Made by a program: the position numbers and the translations under genes
Part shown: positions 7,713 to 15,335 of the stretch, in pieces
How positions within the stretch are numbered: position 1 is the first letter of the stretch
How the letters are laid out: every line of letters starts with the position of its first letter
The notes under the pieces: generated by a model
Told to the model about the DNA's origin: nothing
The model's input: the letters and a program-made list of their open reading frames with translations, nothing else
Databases searched by the model: none
DNA from: Cnuella takakiae
GTDB lineage: Bacteria; Bacteroidota; Bacteroidia; Chitinophagales; Chitinophagaceae
Reading direction: 5' to 3'
Assembly: GCF_001953305.1 (NCBI RefSeq)
Contig: NZ_MTFE01000010.1
Coordinates: 5,014,617 to 5,053,829 of the forward strand
Length of the DNA stretch: 39,213 nt

Positions 7713-8573
7713 ATGGGCTTTTTTGATTTTTTCCGCAGCAAACAAACACCCGTTACACCCGAACAAGCAGCCGTTGTATTGCCTGATGGCAAGACCGCTT
7801 CCCCGCAACTGGCCGCCCTGTTGCCGCGGCTCGAACCTTTTGCCTTACCCTGTATCCGCATCAAAGCAACACCCGCCAACAGCCTGACGCTTACCGACGC
7901 TAAATTCGGGGGCTACCCGTACTGGCCTGCCGGCAAGCCCTACCCGGCAGACAGCGAAGGCCGGTACCTGTACCTGTTGGCGCAACTGAATTTTGCGCAA
8001 ATACCCAAGCTGGAAGGATATCCTGATAAAGGCCTGCTCCAGTTTTATATTGGGGCTGATGATTTGTATGGGATGAATTTCGATGCGCCGACCCGGCAGG
8101 AAGATTTCCGGGTGGTGTATTTTGAAGATTTTGACGCTGCGCCAATTGCTGATTTTTCTTTCCTGGATGTGCAAGAGTTGGAAAGCGGCATGCCGCTGAA
8201 GGGGTCCATGCAGCTGGCTTTTGCACCCGGCAAGGATTATTTCAGCTTTGCCGATTTCCGCTTTTCCGATGAAACGGCCGAAAGCCTGATCGCCGATGCC
8301 GAACCGGTAAAGGGCCAGCACCTGCTGGAAGAAGAACTGACCAGGCTATACCCGGACGAAGGGCATAAAATGGGTGGGTACGCATACTTTACCCAAACCG
8401 ACCCGCGACAAGACGACCCGGCTTACGATGATTATATCCTGCTGCTACAGGTCGATTCGCAGCTGCCCGATATCTGCTGGGGCGATGCGGGCGTGGGCAA
8501 TTTCTTTATCCATCGTGCCGACCTGGAACGCAGGGATTTTTCACGGGTATTGTACAACTGGGATTGTACTTAA
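7713..8573 (+). CDS. YwqG/DUF1963 family protein
   Basis: The 286-residue cytoplasmic protein has no signal peptide. The family pattern is clear: SKFGG-like (DAKFGGYPYWPAGKPYP, residues 66-83), then LYLLAQLNFAQIP, LLQFYIGADD, RVVYFEDF and, near the C-terminus, HKMGGYAYFTQTDPR and LLLQVDSQ with WGDAGVGNFFI. These are the marks of DUF1963 (YwqG), a beta-rich family of unknown biochemical function. Length is usual for the family. The gene sits alone between the hydroxylase terminator and a DUF1080 gene. The region 7545-7712 ahead of it shows only a small GTACAGG/CCTGTAC inverted repeat and no convincing promoter. Confidence 0.88.
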   Translation: MGFFDFFRSKQTPVTPEQAAVVLPDGKTASPQLAALLPRLEPFALPCIRIKATPANSLTLTDAKFGGYPYWPAGKPYPADSEGRYLYLLAQLNFAQIPKLEGYPDKGLLQFYIGADDLYGMNFDAPTRQEDFRVVYFEDFDAAPIADFSFLDVQELESGMPLKGSMQLAFAPGKDYFSFADFRFSDETAESLIADAEPVKGQHLLEEELTRLYPDEGHKMGGYAYFTQTDPRQDDPAYDDYILLLQVDSQLPDICWGDAGVGNFFIHRADLERRDFSRVLYNWDCT

Positions 8574-8721
8574 TGAGCCCAACAAATTGTAGTACGCAAC
8601 TACAGCAATCCCCAACCCTAAAGACTTTCGGACCTTTTAGGCGGACCAATTAGAACCGACACTGCTTCTTTTTGTTTGCTACCTTCCAAACCTTAACCAC
8701 CCGATCATAAAACAACCCACC

Positions 8722-9657
8722 ATGCGCCAGTTTTACCTGCTTCTTTCCTTGCTCCTGCTTACCGTGTTTGATAGTGCTGCAAAAAGCCCCACCGCAGATT
8801 CCGTTTCCATCGAAGGACGCTGGGACATTACCATTGATATGAATGGCAAGCCAAGGCCTTCCTGGCTGGAAGTACGGCATTCGGGCAACCACAGCCTGGT
8901 AGGCAGTTTTGTAGGCGTTGCAGGCAGTGCCCGGCCGGTAGCACAGGTGCACTATACCGGTGGCAAATTCAGTTTCACCATCCCGCCGCAATGGGAAGGT
9001 GGCAACGGCAACCTGGTGCTGGAAGGCGCTGCAAAGGGCGCCGGTCTGGCCGGTACCATCACCTTTCCTGATGGGAAGCAATACCCCTGGACGGCGGAAC
9101 GGGCACCTTTACTGAAGCGTACCAAAGCGCCGGTGTGGGGTACGCCTATCCGCCTCTTCAACGGCCGTGACCTGACCGGCTGGAAGGCCATGGGCGAAAA
9201 CCAGTGGGTGGTTAAAAACGGTATCCTCACCAGCCCCCGCTCCGGCGCCAACCTGGCAACAGAAGCCTCCTTCACCGACTTTAAACTGCATATTGAATTC
9301 CGCTACCCTGCCGGCAGCAACAGCGGCGTATACCTCCGGGGCCGCCACGAGGTACAGATCGAAGACAACAGGGGTATGGAACCCTTCCTGGGTGGCTTTG
9401 CTGCCGTGTATGGCTTTATCGCACCCAGCGAGCAAACCGCCAAAGCACCCGGCGAATGGCAGTCGTACGATATTACCCTTGTGGGCCGTATGCTGACCCT
9501 GGTAGCCAATGGCAAAACGGTGATCTGCAACCGAGAGATCCCCGGCATTACCGGCGGTGCGCTTGACAGCCGGGAAGGCGAGCCCGGGCCCCTGTACATC
9601 CAAGGCGATCATGGGCCGATTGAGTACCGGAATATTGTGCTGACACCGGCGAAGTAG
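8722..9657 (+). CDS. Secreted DUF1080 protein (3-keto-disaccharide hydrolase-type domain)
   Basis: The 311-residue protein starts with a signal peptide (MRQFYLLLSLLLLTVFDSAA). Residues 25-125 form a beta-rich N-terminal domain (GRWDITIDMNGKPRPSWLEV) seen in some secreted Bacteroidota proteins. Residues 132-309 are the DUF1080 concanavalin-like domain, with its hallmarks LFNGRDLTGW, NGILTSPRSGANLATEASFTDF, LHIEFRYPAGSNSGVYLRGRHEVQI and GPLYIQGDHGPIEYRNI. DUF1080 proteins include 3-keto-glycoside hydrolases and act on oligosaccharides outside the cytoplasm. With the GH172 gene at 1.5 kb it suggests glycan use, but the two are not in one operon. Confidence 0.9.
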   Translation: MRQFYLLLSLLLLTVFDSAAKSPTADSVSIEGRWDITIDMNGKPRPSWLEVRHSGNHSLVGSFVGVAGSARPVAQVHYTGGKFSFTIPPQWEGGNGNLVLEGAAKGAGLAGTITFPDGKQYPWTAERAPLLKRTKAPVWGTPIRLFNGRDLTGWKAMGENQWVVKNGILTSPRSGANLATEASFTDFKLHIEFRYPAGSNSGVYLRGRHEVQIEDNRGMEPFLGGFAAVYGFIAPSEQTAKAPGEWQSYDITLVGRMLTLVANGKTVICNREIPGITGGALDSREGEPGPLYIQGDHGPIEYRNIVLTPAK

Positions 9658-9765
9658 GTGGAGGACACCGCGCCACCGGCATGCCTGTTTTGCAAGCTGC
9701 TATTGCTGGTGTGCTTCCATTTCAGAATTAAACCTCACCTTTTCATTGTTCGCTACTTTCCTCTT

Positions 9766-10128
9766 ATGGAGTCGCATCCACTGCTGACCAATAAAACACC
9801 CGTTGCGCTTGCACTATACCACGCCGTGCTGAAAGCCTTCCAGGCCGCTGGACCCGTCACCGTGCACCCGGCCAAGACCATGATCGGGCTGGGCAACGGG
9901 CAGCGGCGGATTGCCTACATCACGCAGGTGGGAAAGAACTTTGTGCACGTGGTCTTCCCGTTTAAACGGGCCTATCCCGATAATCTTTGCTTCCATAAAA
10001 TGGGGCCGGTACCTGGAAATGCGCACCAGTTCAACCACCACTTCCGCCTCTACGCCATCGAAGACCTGAACGAAGAAGTACAAGGCTTCATCCGGCTGGC
10101 TTATGCCAACGAGGCGGAAGTGGAATGA
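9766..10128 (+). CDS. DUF5655-like small protein
   Basis: The 120-residue start at ATG 9766 is preferred because residues upstream in the same frame (from 9658) look like translated non-coding DNA. The core reads VTVHPAKTMIGLGNGQRRIAYITQV, then FVHVVFPFKRAYPDNLCFHKMGPVPG and NHHFRLYAIEDLNEEVQGFIRLAYA. This sequence resembles DUF5655, a short alpha/beta domain in cytoplasmic proteins of unknown function. No signal peptide or membrane segment is visible. It follows the DUF1080 gene by 108 bases and may be cotranscribed. Confidence 0.65.
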   Translation: MESHPLLTNKTPVALALYHAVLKAFQAAGPVTVHPAKTMIGLGNGQRRIAYITQVGKNFVHVVFPFKRAYPDNLCFHKMGPVPGNAHQFNHHFRLYAIEDLNEEVQGFIRLAYANEAEVE

Positions 10129-10155
10129 TGCTTTTTTGATGGCGGGTACCAGGCA

Positions 10156-10280
10156 GTTGTTGGTATGCGGCGATGCGCTTTTGCACTAAGGCCACCGACA
10201 ACTTTGCTGTGGCAGGTATCAGGTGCGTGTTGTTGGTACAGCCATCACACAAGGGATGGCAGGAACACCAACAAAGGCGT
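10156..10280. repeat. Family D repeat, full copy
   Basis: The copy begins GTTGTTGGTATGCGGCGATG and ends with ACCAACAA plus AGGCGTAAAA. The ends GTTGTTGGT (10156-10164) and ACCAACAA (10267-10274) are inverted. It matches 15099-15215 along its whole length, including an internal TGTTGGTRCAGCCA and a second GGCAGGAACACC/GGGAGGAACATC word. No coding content is visible. Confidence 0.7.
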
Positions 10281-10295
10281 AAAAACGCCAACCGA

Positions 10296-11216
10296 TTATT
10301 GAAAGGCTTTTCGGAAGGCAAGGGGCGAGAGGCTCGTTTTTGCCTTGAACAGTTTATTGAACGATTGCGAATGCTCAAACCCCAGCTCGTATGCAATTTC
10401 GCTGACTGACAGGGTGGTAGTGGATAGTTTTTCCTTGGCTTTCTCAATCAGTTTCCCGTGCAGGTGTTGCTGGGTGCTTTGCCCGGTAAGCACTTTCAGC
10501 AGGCCACTCAGGTACTTGGGCGAAACATGCAGGCTGTCGGCCAGCTGCTGCACCGTAGGCAGCCCCTTTACCGCCAGCTCCGGGCTGTTGAAATACCCGT
10601 TCAGCCATTGCTCCAGCTTGTCCAGGATCTGGTGGGCCGCTTTTTCCCGGGTCAGGAACTGGCGGTGGTAGAAACGTTCGGCATAGTTCAGCAGGGCCTC
10701 GATGTGCGCGATGATGATTCCTTTGCTGAACCGGTCAAGGTTGGTGTGGTACTCCTGCCGGATGTTGGCAATGATCCCGTTGAGCGTTGCCTCTTCCTGC
10801 TCCGAAAGGAACAGGGCTTCGTGTACCGAGTAGTCGAAGAACTCGTAGCGGCTGATGGCGGTAGCCAGGGCTGTATTCCAAAAGAAATCGGGGTGGATGA
10901 GCAGGAGCCAGCCCGACCGCTCTCCTGCCGGGCGGCTTTGGGGCAGGATGCTGAAGAGCTGGTGGGGAGCCATAAAAAACATCACCCCCTCGTCAAAATC
11001 GTATTGCTGCTGGCCATAGGTCATCTTCCCTTCAATGCCCCGCTTCACCGACACCAGGTAGAAATCGAACACCCAGTTTGTTTCGCCCATAGCCGCATCG
11101 GGCGGGAAAGCAGCATAGTCGATGATGCTGATCAGCGGGTGGGCGGGTGGGGGCAAGCCCCTTACCTGGTGGTAGGCGCTGATGGTTTTTACGCGCTGAA
11201 CGGGGCGGGCTTCCAT
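10296..11216 (-). CDS. AraC family transcriptional regulator
   Basis: The 306-residue protein has an N-terminal ligand-sensing cupin-like region (about 30-180, with GKMTYGQQQYDFDEGVMFFMAPHQ). A C-terminal AraC/XylS double helix-turn-helix spans about 210-306: VQQLADSLHVSPKYLSGLLK is the first HTH, then SVSEIAYELGFEHSQSFNKLFK, then SPLAFRK. It lies 9 bases behind an SDR gene on the same strand, so the two are one operon and the regulator probably controls it. The effector is unknown. A similar SDR-AraC order occurs at 30.6-32.4 kb. Confidence 0.92.
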   Translation of the reverse strand: MEARPVQRVKTISAYHQVRGLPPPAHPLISIIDYAAFPPDAAMGETNWVFDFYLVSVKRGIEGKMTYGQQQYDFDEGVMFFMAPHQLFSILPQSRPAGERSGWLLLIHPDFFWNTALATAISRYEFFDYSVHEALFLSEQEEATLNGIIANIRQEYHTNLDRFSKGIIIAHIEALLNYAERFYHRQFLTREKAAHQILDKLEQWLNGYFNSPELAVKGLPTVQQLADSLHVSPKYLSGLLKVLTGQSTQQHLHGKLIEKAKEKLSTTTLSVSEIAYELGFEHSQSFNKLFKAKTSLSPLAFRKAFQ

Positions 11217-11225
11217 AATAAGGCT

Positions 11226-12116
11226 TTAAAAATAATGCGCCTGCATGTCTTCCAGCAAACCGGGGTGCGCCGGCAGCCAGCCCAGTTCTTCCCTTGTTGC
11301 CAAGGCCGTGGCGGGGCAGTCCATGGTTATAAAATATTGCATCCATTCAAAATGACGGGCCAGTTCCGCACCTTCCACCGCCTGCACCGGCAATTGCAGT
11401 TCTTGGCCAATAAGGGTTGCGATGCCTTCCAATGCAACGCTTTCATCGCCAACGGCATTGTACAAGGCACCGGTGCTGCCCCCTTCCACTGCCAGGCGGA
11501 ACAGCGAGGCGGCGTCCTGCCGGTGCACCGCACACCAGCGATTACCCCCGGAAGGATAAGCCGAAACTCCGTGCTTTTTTGCCAGCCCAATGATGGAAGG
11601 CACAAAGCCGGCATCGCCCCGGTCGTGCACGGATGGTGGCAGCCGCACTACCGATGCACGTATGCCCTTACCGGCCAACTCCAAGGCGGCGATTTCGGAC
11701 AGGCGCGCCGATTCCCGGGTGGTGCTTTCCTCCGTGACAACACCGCCAATTAGGGGCAAGCCCAGCATGCCACTGGTGACCACAAGGGCCTTTTGGGTGC
11801 CCGCCAGCGCTTCGCCCATCGCAAGGATGGCAGCCCGGTCCAGCTCCGCCGCTTTCGGGTACTGGCTGAAGTCGCCCGAAGCCATAAAATCGTGGGAGAA
11901 CCCGGTATGCACCACCCCGTCGGCCTCGGAAGCGGCCTCCTGCAACACTGCTACATCTTCCAACTTACCCCTGATCACTTCAGCGCCGGAGGCGCGGATA
12001 GCACTCGCCGATTTTTCGGACCTTGCCAGGCCCACCACCTGGTGACCTGCGCGGAGCAATTCGCTAACAACCGCGGAGCCGATAAAACCCGAGGCTCCTG
12101 TAACAAATACTTTCAT
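11226..12116 (-). CDS. Extended SDR / NAD-dependent epimerase-like oxidoreductase
   Basis: The 296-residue start is the ATG complement at 12114-12116, so that the protein opens MKVFVTGASGFIGS with the Rossmann GxxGxxG at G7-G13. Upstream in-frame residues (to 12161) look non-coding. Further marks are HQVVGLARS (binding of the adenosine ribose region), a nucleotide-binding aspartate region, ALVVTSGMLG and RASVVRLPPSVHDRGD. The usual YxxxK pair is not evident (the place reads STTRESARLSEIAALE), as in some atypical SDRs, so the catalytic mechanism is uncertain. It is the first gene of an operon with the AraC regulator behind it. Confidence 0.88.
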   Translation of the reverse strand: MKVFVTGASGFIGSAVVSELLRAGHQVVGLARSEKSASAIRASGAEVIRGKLEDVAVLQEAASEADGVVHTGFSHDFMASGDFSQYPKAAELDRAAILAMGEALAGTQKALVVTSGMLGLPLIGGVVTEESTTRESARLSEIAALELAGKGIRASVVRLPPSVHDRGDAGFVPSIIGLAKKHGVSAYPSGGNRWCAVHRQDAASLFRLAVEGGSTGALYNAVGDESVALEGIATLIGQELQLPVQAVEGAELARHFEWMQYFITMDCPATALATREELGWLPAHPGLLEDMQAHYF

Positions 12117-12407
12117 TGTCTGCTTTTTTTGTGGATACAAAATTGCCCGGCATCGGTACACCAGCTGTATCCGAAACGCCCTTTCTTGTAGCCAAAAAGG
12201 AGGGTGTTAACGCCACTTGTTGGATGGGCCCAACTACTGAAGCGGCGGGCAACGGATCTGACCGTAGCAGCAGGCAGGCGCAGGGGGGCAAGAAACCCAT
12301 CCCCGGTGGCTTTGCTGGGGTGTATGGCCTTGGCTTTCTGTAAAGCCCACCAGCATCTTCGCTTAAACCCTCTTCAATCAGGTAGTTCAGTTAGTATCAT
12401 TGGCATC

Positions 12408-12589
12408 GTCATGCCGAACTTGTTTCGGCATCCCCTTTTGTAATGAGATATCCGAAGGTGTAAGGAGATGTCACGGTGTCGGTATGACAGACGCTAAAGG
12501 TGCTGTCATGCCGAACTTGTTTCGGCATCTCCTTTTGCTTTAGCGCACGCCAATTGCAGCGGGGATGCCGAAACAAGTTCGGCATGACA
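12408..12589. repeat. Two tandem family A composite repeats
   Basis: Unit 12408-12489 runs from TCATGCCGAACTTG through a spacer with TATCCGAAGGTGTAAGGAGATG to CGGTATGACA. Unit 12504-12589 runs from a full hairpin (GCCGAACTTGTTTCGGC) to a second, oppositely oriented full hairpin (GCCGAAACAAGTTCGGC). The remaining gap 12117-12751 holds no gene that I can support; it includes GGATACA/TGTATCC (about 12131-12172). Confidence 0.75.
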
Positions 12590-12751
12590 CCCTCCGATCT
12601 CATAATGCTACCGACCTGGAAATGACATTACATGTGACGGGAGAATCTCCGGCACATACAAGGGCCAGCAATCCAATGGTTCGCGGAACACTGCGGATAC
12701 CAGGAGCATGGATCATGGAAATAATGGGATACAAAAGACCATTGCCAACGG

Positions 12752-13129
12752 CTACTTCCCAATGATGGCTTTCCGGTGCTTCACCCCCCACTCGGCCATG
12801 ATCTGTATCAGGTCTTTAAAGGTGGCACCATACTCCGTCAGGGCATATTCTACGGTCACCGGCTGGGTGTCTTTTACGGTCCTTGAGATGATCTTATTCA
12901 TCTCGAGGTCTTTCAACTCCCGGCTTAATACTTTGCCCGATATACCATCTACCAGCTTCAGCAGCTCGCTAAAGCGGCGTGGCTGAAAACAAACACAGGT
13001 AACGATGGAGATCTTCCACTTTCCGCCCAGTACATCCATGATGTCCTGGATGGCTCTGATGGATGCCGTGCACACCGCGTTGCTGGCCGCGCAATCCGCT
13101 GGTTTCTTTAATGTCACTAGCTGACTCAT
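12752..13129 (-). CDS. HxlR family winged-helix regulator
   Basis: The 125-residue protein is a single HxlR-type winged helix: IQDIMDVLGGKWKISIVTCV, then RRFSELLKLVDGISGKVLSRELKDLE, IISRTVKDTQPVTVEYALTEYG, and a C-terminal dimer helix IQIMAEWGVKHRKA. It carries C13 and C20 just before the DNA-binding domain; in HypR/QorR/YodB-like HxlR members a cysteine in this position senses electrophiles or quinones. It is divergent from an SDR gene that starts 90 bases away, the classic arrangement of an HxlR regulator and its target. Redox sensing is inferred only. Confidence 0.93.
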   Translation of the reverse strand: MSQLVTLKKPADCAASNAVCTASIRAIQDIMDVLGGKWKISIVTCVCFQPRRFSELLKLVDGISGKVLSRELKDLEMNKIISRTVKDTQPVTVEYALTEYGATFKDLIQIMAEWGVKHRKAIIGK

Positions 13130-13171
13130 TTGTTCCTTGGTTGATTAAAATAAACTATTACCAAATGCCAC

Positions 13172-13196
13172 GAAGTTACAATTTGTCACCAACTTC
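13172..13196. promoter_or_regulatory. Inverted repeat between the divergent HxlR and SDR genes
   Basis: GAAGTT (13172-13177) and AACTTC (13191-13196) are reverse complements 13 bases apart. They lie within the 90-base divergent intergenic region, and the right arm ends 23 bases before the SDR start codon. A near -7 box (TACAATTTG) lies between the arms. It is a candidate operator for the HxlR protein. Confidence 0.4.
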
Positions 13197-13219
13197 ATCC
13201 TGCAATAAACAAATACAAC

Positions 13220-14080
13220 ATGAGCAAAGTAGTATTGATTACAGGAACAAACAGTGGCTTTGGCTGGCTGACCGCCAAAACCCTCGCCGCATCAGGACAT
13301 AAGGTATATGCCACCATGCGTGAGACCAACGGGAAGAATGCCGCAAAAGCGGCAGAACTGGGCGCCCTGCCCAACATCACCGTACAGGACGTAACCCTCA
13401 CCGACGACGGCAGCGTGCAGGCGGCCATCAACCAGATCATTTCGGAAAGGGGCCGCATCGATGTGCTGGTGAACAATGCCGGCTATTCAGCTGCCGGTGT
13501 AGCGGAAAGCTTCACCACCAACGATGTAAAGGACATGTTTGACCTGCATGTGCTGGCCTACTGGCGGCTGATGAAGGCGGTGCTGCCCACCATGCGCAGG
13601 CAGGCGAAAGGCCTCATCATCAACATATCCAGTGGTGCCGGCCGGTTTGCCTTCCCCTTCATGGCCGTGTACAGTGCCGCCAAGTTTGGACTGGAAGGGC
13701 TGAGCGAAGGGCTGCACTACGAGGTGAAGTCGCTTGGTGTGGACGTGGCTCTGGTAGAGCCGGGCGCTTTCCCTACCGACATTGTCCACAAGCTCAAAAC
13801 CGGCTCCGATACCGAAGTGGTAGCCGACTATGGCTCGCTGGTGGAGATCCCGAACAACCTGGGAACGGCCCTGGGCAAACTCTTTGAAGCCACCAACCCC
13901 AACCCGCAGGAGGTGGCCGATGCCGTGCAACACCTGATGGCCTTGCCCCAGGGAAAACGACCCCTGCGCACCGTAGTAGACCCCGCCACCGGGCATTTTG
14001 TAAAAGCAGCCAATGCGTCGGTGCAAACCGAATATGAAAAAACACTCACGGCCTTTGGGATGGGTGAGCTGGTGGCCTAA
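13220..14080 (+). CDS. Classical short-chain dehydrogenase/reductase
   Basis: The 286-residue protein has the complete classical SDR set: TGTNSGFG (residues 8-15) for cofactor, NNAG at 85-88, a catalytic serine in NISSGAG, and Y151-SAA-K155. After the core comes the substrate-loop region typical of members acting on diverse carbonyl compounds (LVEPGAFPTDIV). A charged residue R in YATMRET after the second strand hints at NADP preference, which is an inference. The gene is divergent from the HxlR regulator and is followed by a clear terminator, so it is a single-gene unit probably induced through HxlR. Confidence 0.93.
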   Translation: MSKVVLITGTNSGFGWLTAKTLAASGHKVYATMRETNGKNAAKAAELGALPNITVQDVTLTDDGSVQAAINQIISERGRIDVLVNNAGYSAAGVAESFTTNDVKDMFDLHVLAYWRLMKAVLPTMRRQAKGLIINISSGAGRFAFPFMAVYSAAKFGLEGLSEGLHYEVKSLGVDVALVEPGAFPTDIVHKLKTGSDTEVVADYGSLVEIPNNLGTALGKLFEATNPNPQEVADAVQHLMALPQGKRPLRTVVDPATGHFVKAANASVQTEYEKTLTAFGMGELVA

Positions 14081-14185
14081 AAGGTTTTGGTGATTAAAGT
14101 GAAGGCGTGAGCAGTTGCTGTGCGCAGCCGGAAGGTGAAAAGCATCGCCACACACCAGTAAGCTTTTGTTCAGGATTGGATGCAA

Positions 14186-14213
14186 AAAAGCCGGTAAGCA
14201 ATTACCGGCTTTT
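14186..14213 (+). terminator. Intrinsic terminator of the SDR gene
   Basis: AAAAGCCGGTAA (14186-14197), loop GCAA, TTACCGGCTTTT (14202-14213): a perfect 12-bp stem ending in T. In the rest of the gap 14081-14500 a stretch near 14105-14165 (GCAGTTGCTG, AAGCATCGCC, ACACCAGTAAG) looks like a decayed family D fragment in inverted order, and nothing else is recognisable. Confidence 0.85.
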
Positions 14214-14500
14214 GTTGTATTGGTGCTGTTGATGTGGTAAGGAGCAACCTGTTTTTGTAGCTGCCGATTTTCATGCGGGTATTGCTGCCCCATTCTTTAA
14301 AGCCGAACCCAACGGGTGTATAAACTTATAGAGCACTACAGATAACCCCACCGCGCTCCAAAACCAGGTTTTGCAACTTGCTGGTTTGTGGCCTTGGCTT
14401 TGTGAACAGCCCGCCTAAAACGGCCCAAACCTTTGTAACTTTCCTTCGATTGGAACATATAGTTATAACGATTCCTTTAACTCCCTATAACTCTGACAGG

Positions 14501-15076
14501 ATGAATACAGCCGAACAAGAACGCCTGGAAGCACTCCGGCAATACGGGATCATGGACACGCCGCCCGAAGAGGAATTTGACAATATTACTTCACTAGCCT
14601 CCCGGATTTGCGGCACCCCCATTTCGCTCATCACCCTGCTCGACGACCAACGGCAGTGGTTCAAAGCATCGGTGGGTATCGACCTGAAGGAAACACCCAT
14701 CGAGTATGCCTTTTGCGCACACGCCATCCGGAACCCCTCGGAGATGACCGTGGTACCCGACAGCCGTAAAGACGAACGGTTTGCCGACAATCCTTTTGTA
14801 ACCGGCGAGCCGCATATCGTTTTTTATGCCGGCATGCCCCTGGTGGATGAAGATGGCCATGCCCTGGGTTCCCTCTGTGTGCTCGATGTACAGGAACAAA
14901 GGCTGTCACCGTTCCAGCTGACCGCTTTACAGCAGCTGGCAAAACAGGTGGTGACCTTGTTGCAGCTTAAAAAGAAGAACAGGGAGTTGGAACAGCTTCT
15001 GGATAGGCTTGAGCGAGAAAACAAGAGCCTGGAAGCAGAACTGCGGGACTTAAAAGGGAAAGGGGAAGGGAGATAA
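14501..15076 (+). CDS. Stand-alone GAF domain protein with C-terminal coiled coil
   Basis: The 191-residue start is ATG 14501, because the preceding in-frame region to 14378 lacks protein character and the family begins NTAEQERLEALRQYGIMDTPPEEEFDNI. A GAF domain spans about 20-150: ICGTPISLITLLDDQRQWFKAS, EYAFCAHAIRN, VVPDSRKDERFADNPFV, FYAGMPLVDEDGHALGSLCVLD. Residues 152-191 form a heptad-rich coiled coil (LKKKNRELEQLLDRLERENKSLEAEL) that should dimerise the protein. The usual kinase or cyclase output domain is missing. It may be a small-molecule or redox sensor that partners with another protein, but no partner gene is adjacent. Confidence 0.9.
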   Translation: MNTAEQERLEALRQYGIMDTPPEEEFDNITSLASRICGTPISLITLLDDQRQWFKASVGIDLKETPIEYAFCAHAIRNPSEMTVVPDSRKDERFADNPFVTGEPHIVFYAGMPLVDEDGHALGSLCVLDVQEQRLSPFQLTALQQLAKQVVTLLQLKKKNRELEQLLDRLERENKSLEAELRDLKGKGEGR

Positions 15077-15098
15077 ACCAACTTACCCGGTTTGGATA

Positions 15099-15215
15099 GC
15101 CGTTGTTGGTTTGCGGCGATGAATTGCGACCGGCCAATCAACAACTTGGCTATAGGCTGATGAGTGCTGTTGGTGCAGCCAACGCCCATGGGCTGGGAGG
15201 AACATCAACAACGGC
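15099..15215. repeat. Family D repeat, full copy with perfect 10-bp inverted ends
   Basis: GCCGTTGTTG (15099-15108) and CAACAACGGC (15206-15215) are perfect inverted ends. The inside carries GTTTGCGGCGATG, GCTGTTGGTGCAGCCA and CCCATGGGCTGGGAGGAACA. It aligns throughout with 10156-10280. It sits between the GAF gene and the AT-rich metallophosphoesterase-STAND gene, at the sharp left edge of that low-GC segment. Confidence 0.75.
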
Positions 15216-15260
15216 GCAAAAGAAAACTACGGATAGCGGAGAAGGTCAGCAATCTAAGTT

Positions 15261-15292
15261 TTTGAGTAGCACTATGGATATCAGTAAATTGT
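15261..15292 (+). promoter_or_regulatory. Candidate promoter of the metallophosphoesterase-STAND gene
   Basis: TTTG (15261-15264) lies 20 bases before TAAATTGT (15285-15292), which fits the Bacteroidota -33/-7 pattern (TTTG, TAnnTTTG) at six of eight -7 positions. A perfect 7-bp inverted repeat, GTCTTTT/AAAAGAC (15291-15305), overlaps the expected transcription start. The start codon follows at 15336. Confidence 0.35.
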
Positions 15293-15335
15293 CTTTTTAA
15301 AAGACCAAAATTTATTTAATAAAGAATCACAAAGC

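Noticed and set aside
10140-10295. A small RNA or tRNA in the family D region
   Set aside because: No cloverleaf, TTCRA loop or CCA end could be fitted; the sequence recurs elsewhere as a dispersed repeat.
10458-11753. A 431-codon open frame on the + strand across the AraC and SDR genes
   Set aside because: It crosses two well-supported minus-strand genes and their junction, with no recognisable protein motif; a GC-bias artefact.
12409-12603. A 64-codon minus-strand frame containing NLFRHP-like repeats
   Set aside because: It is simply the translation of the family A hairpin repeats. Similar peptides appear wherever the repeat is read through, so it is not a gene.
14378-14500. N-terminal extension of the GAF protein
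   Set aside because: The stretch is in frame but reads as mixed non-coding sequence, and the family start NTAEQERLEALRQYG matches ATG 14501.
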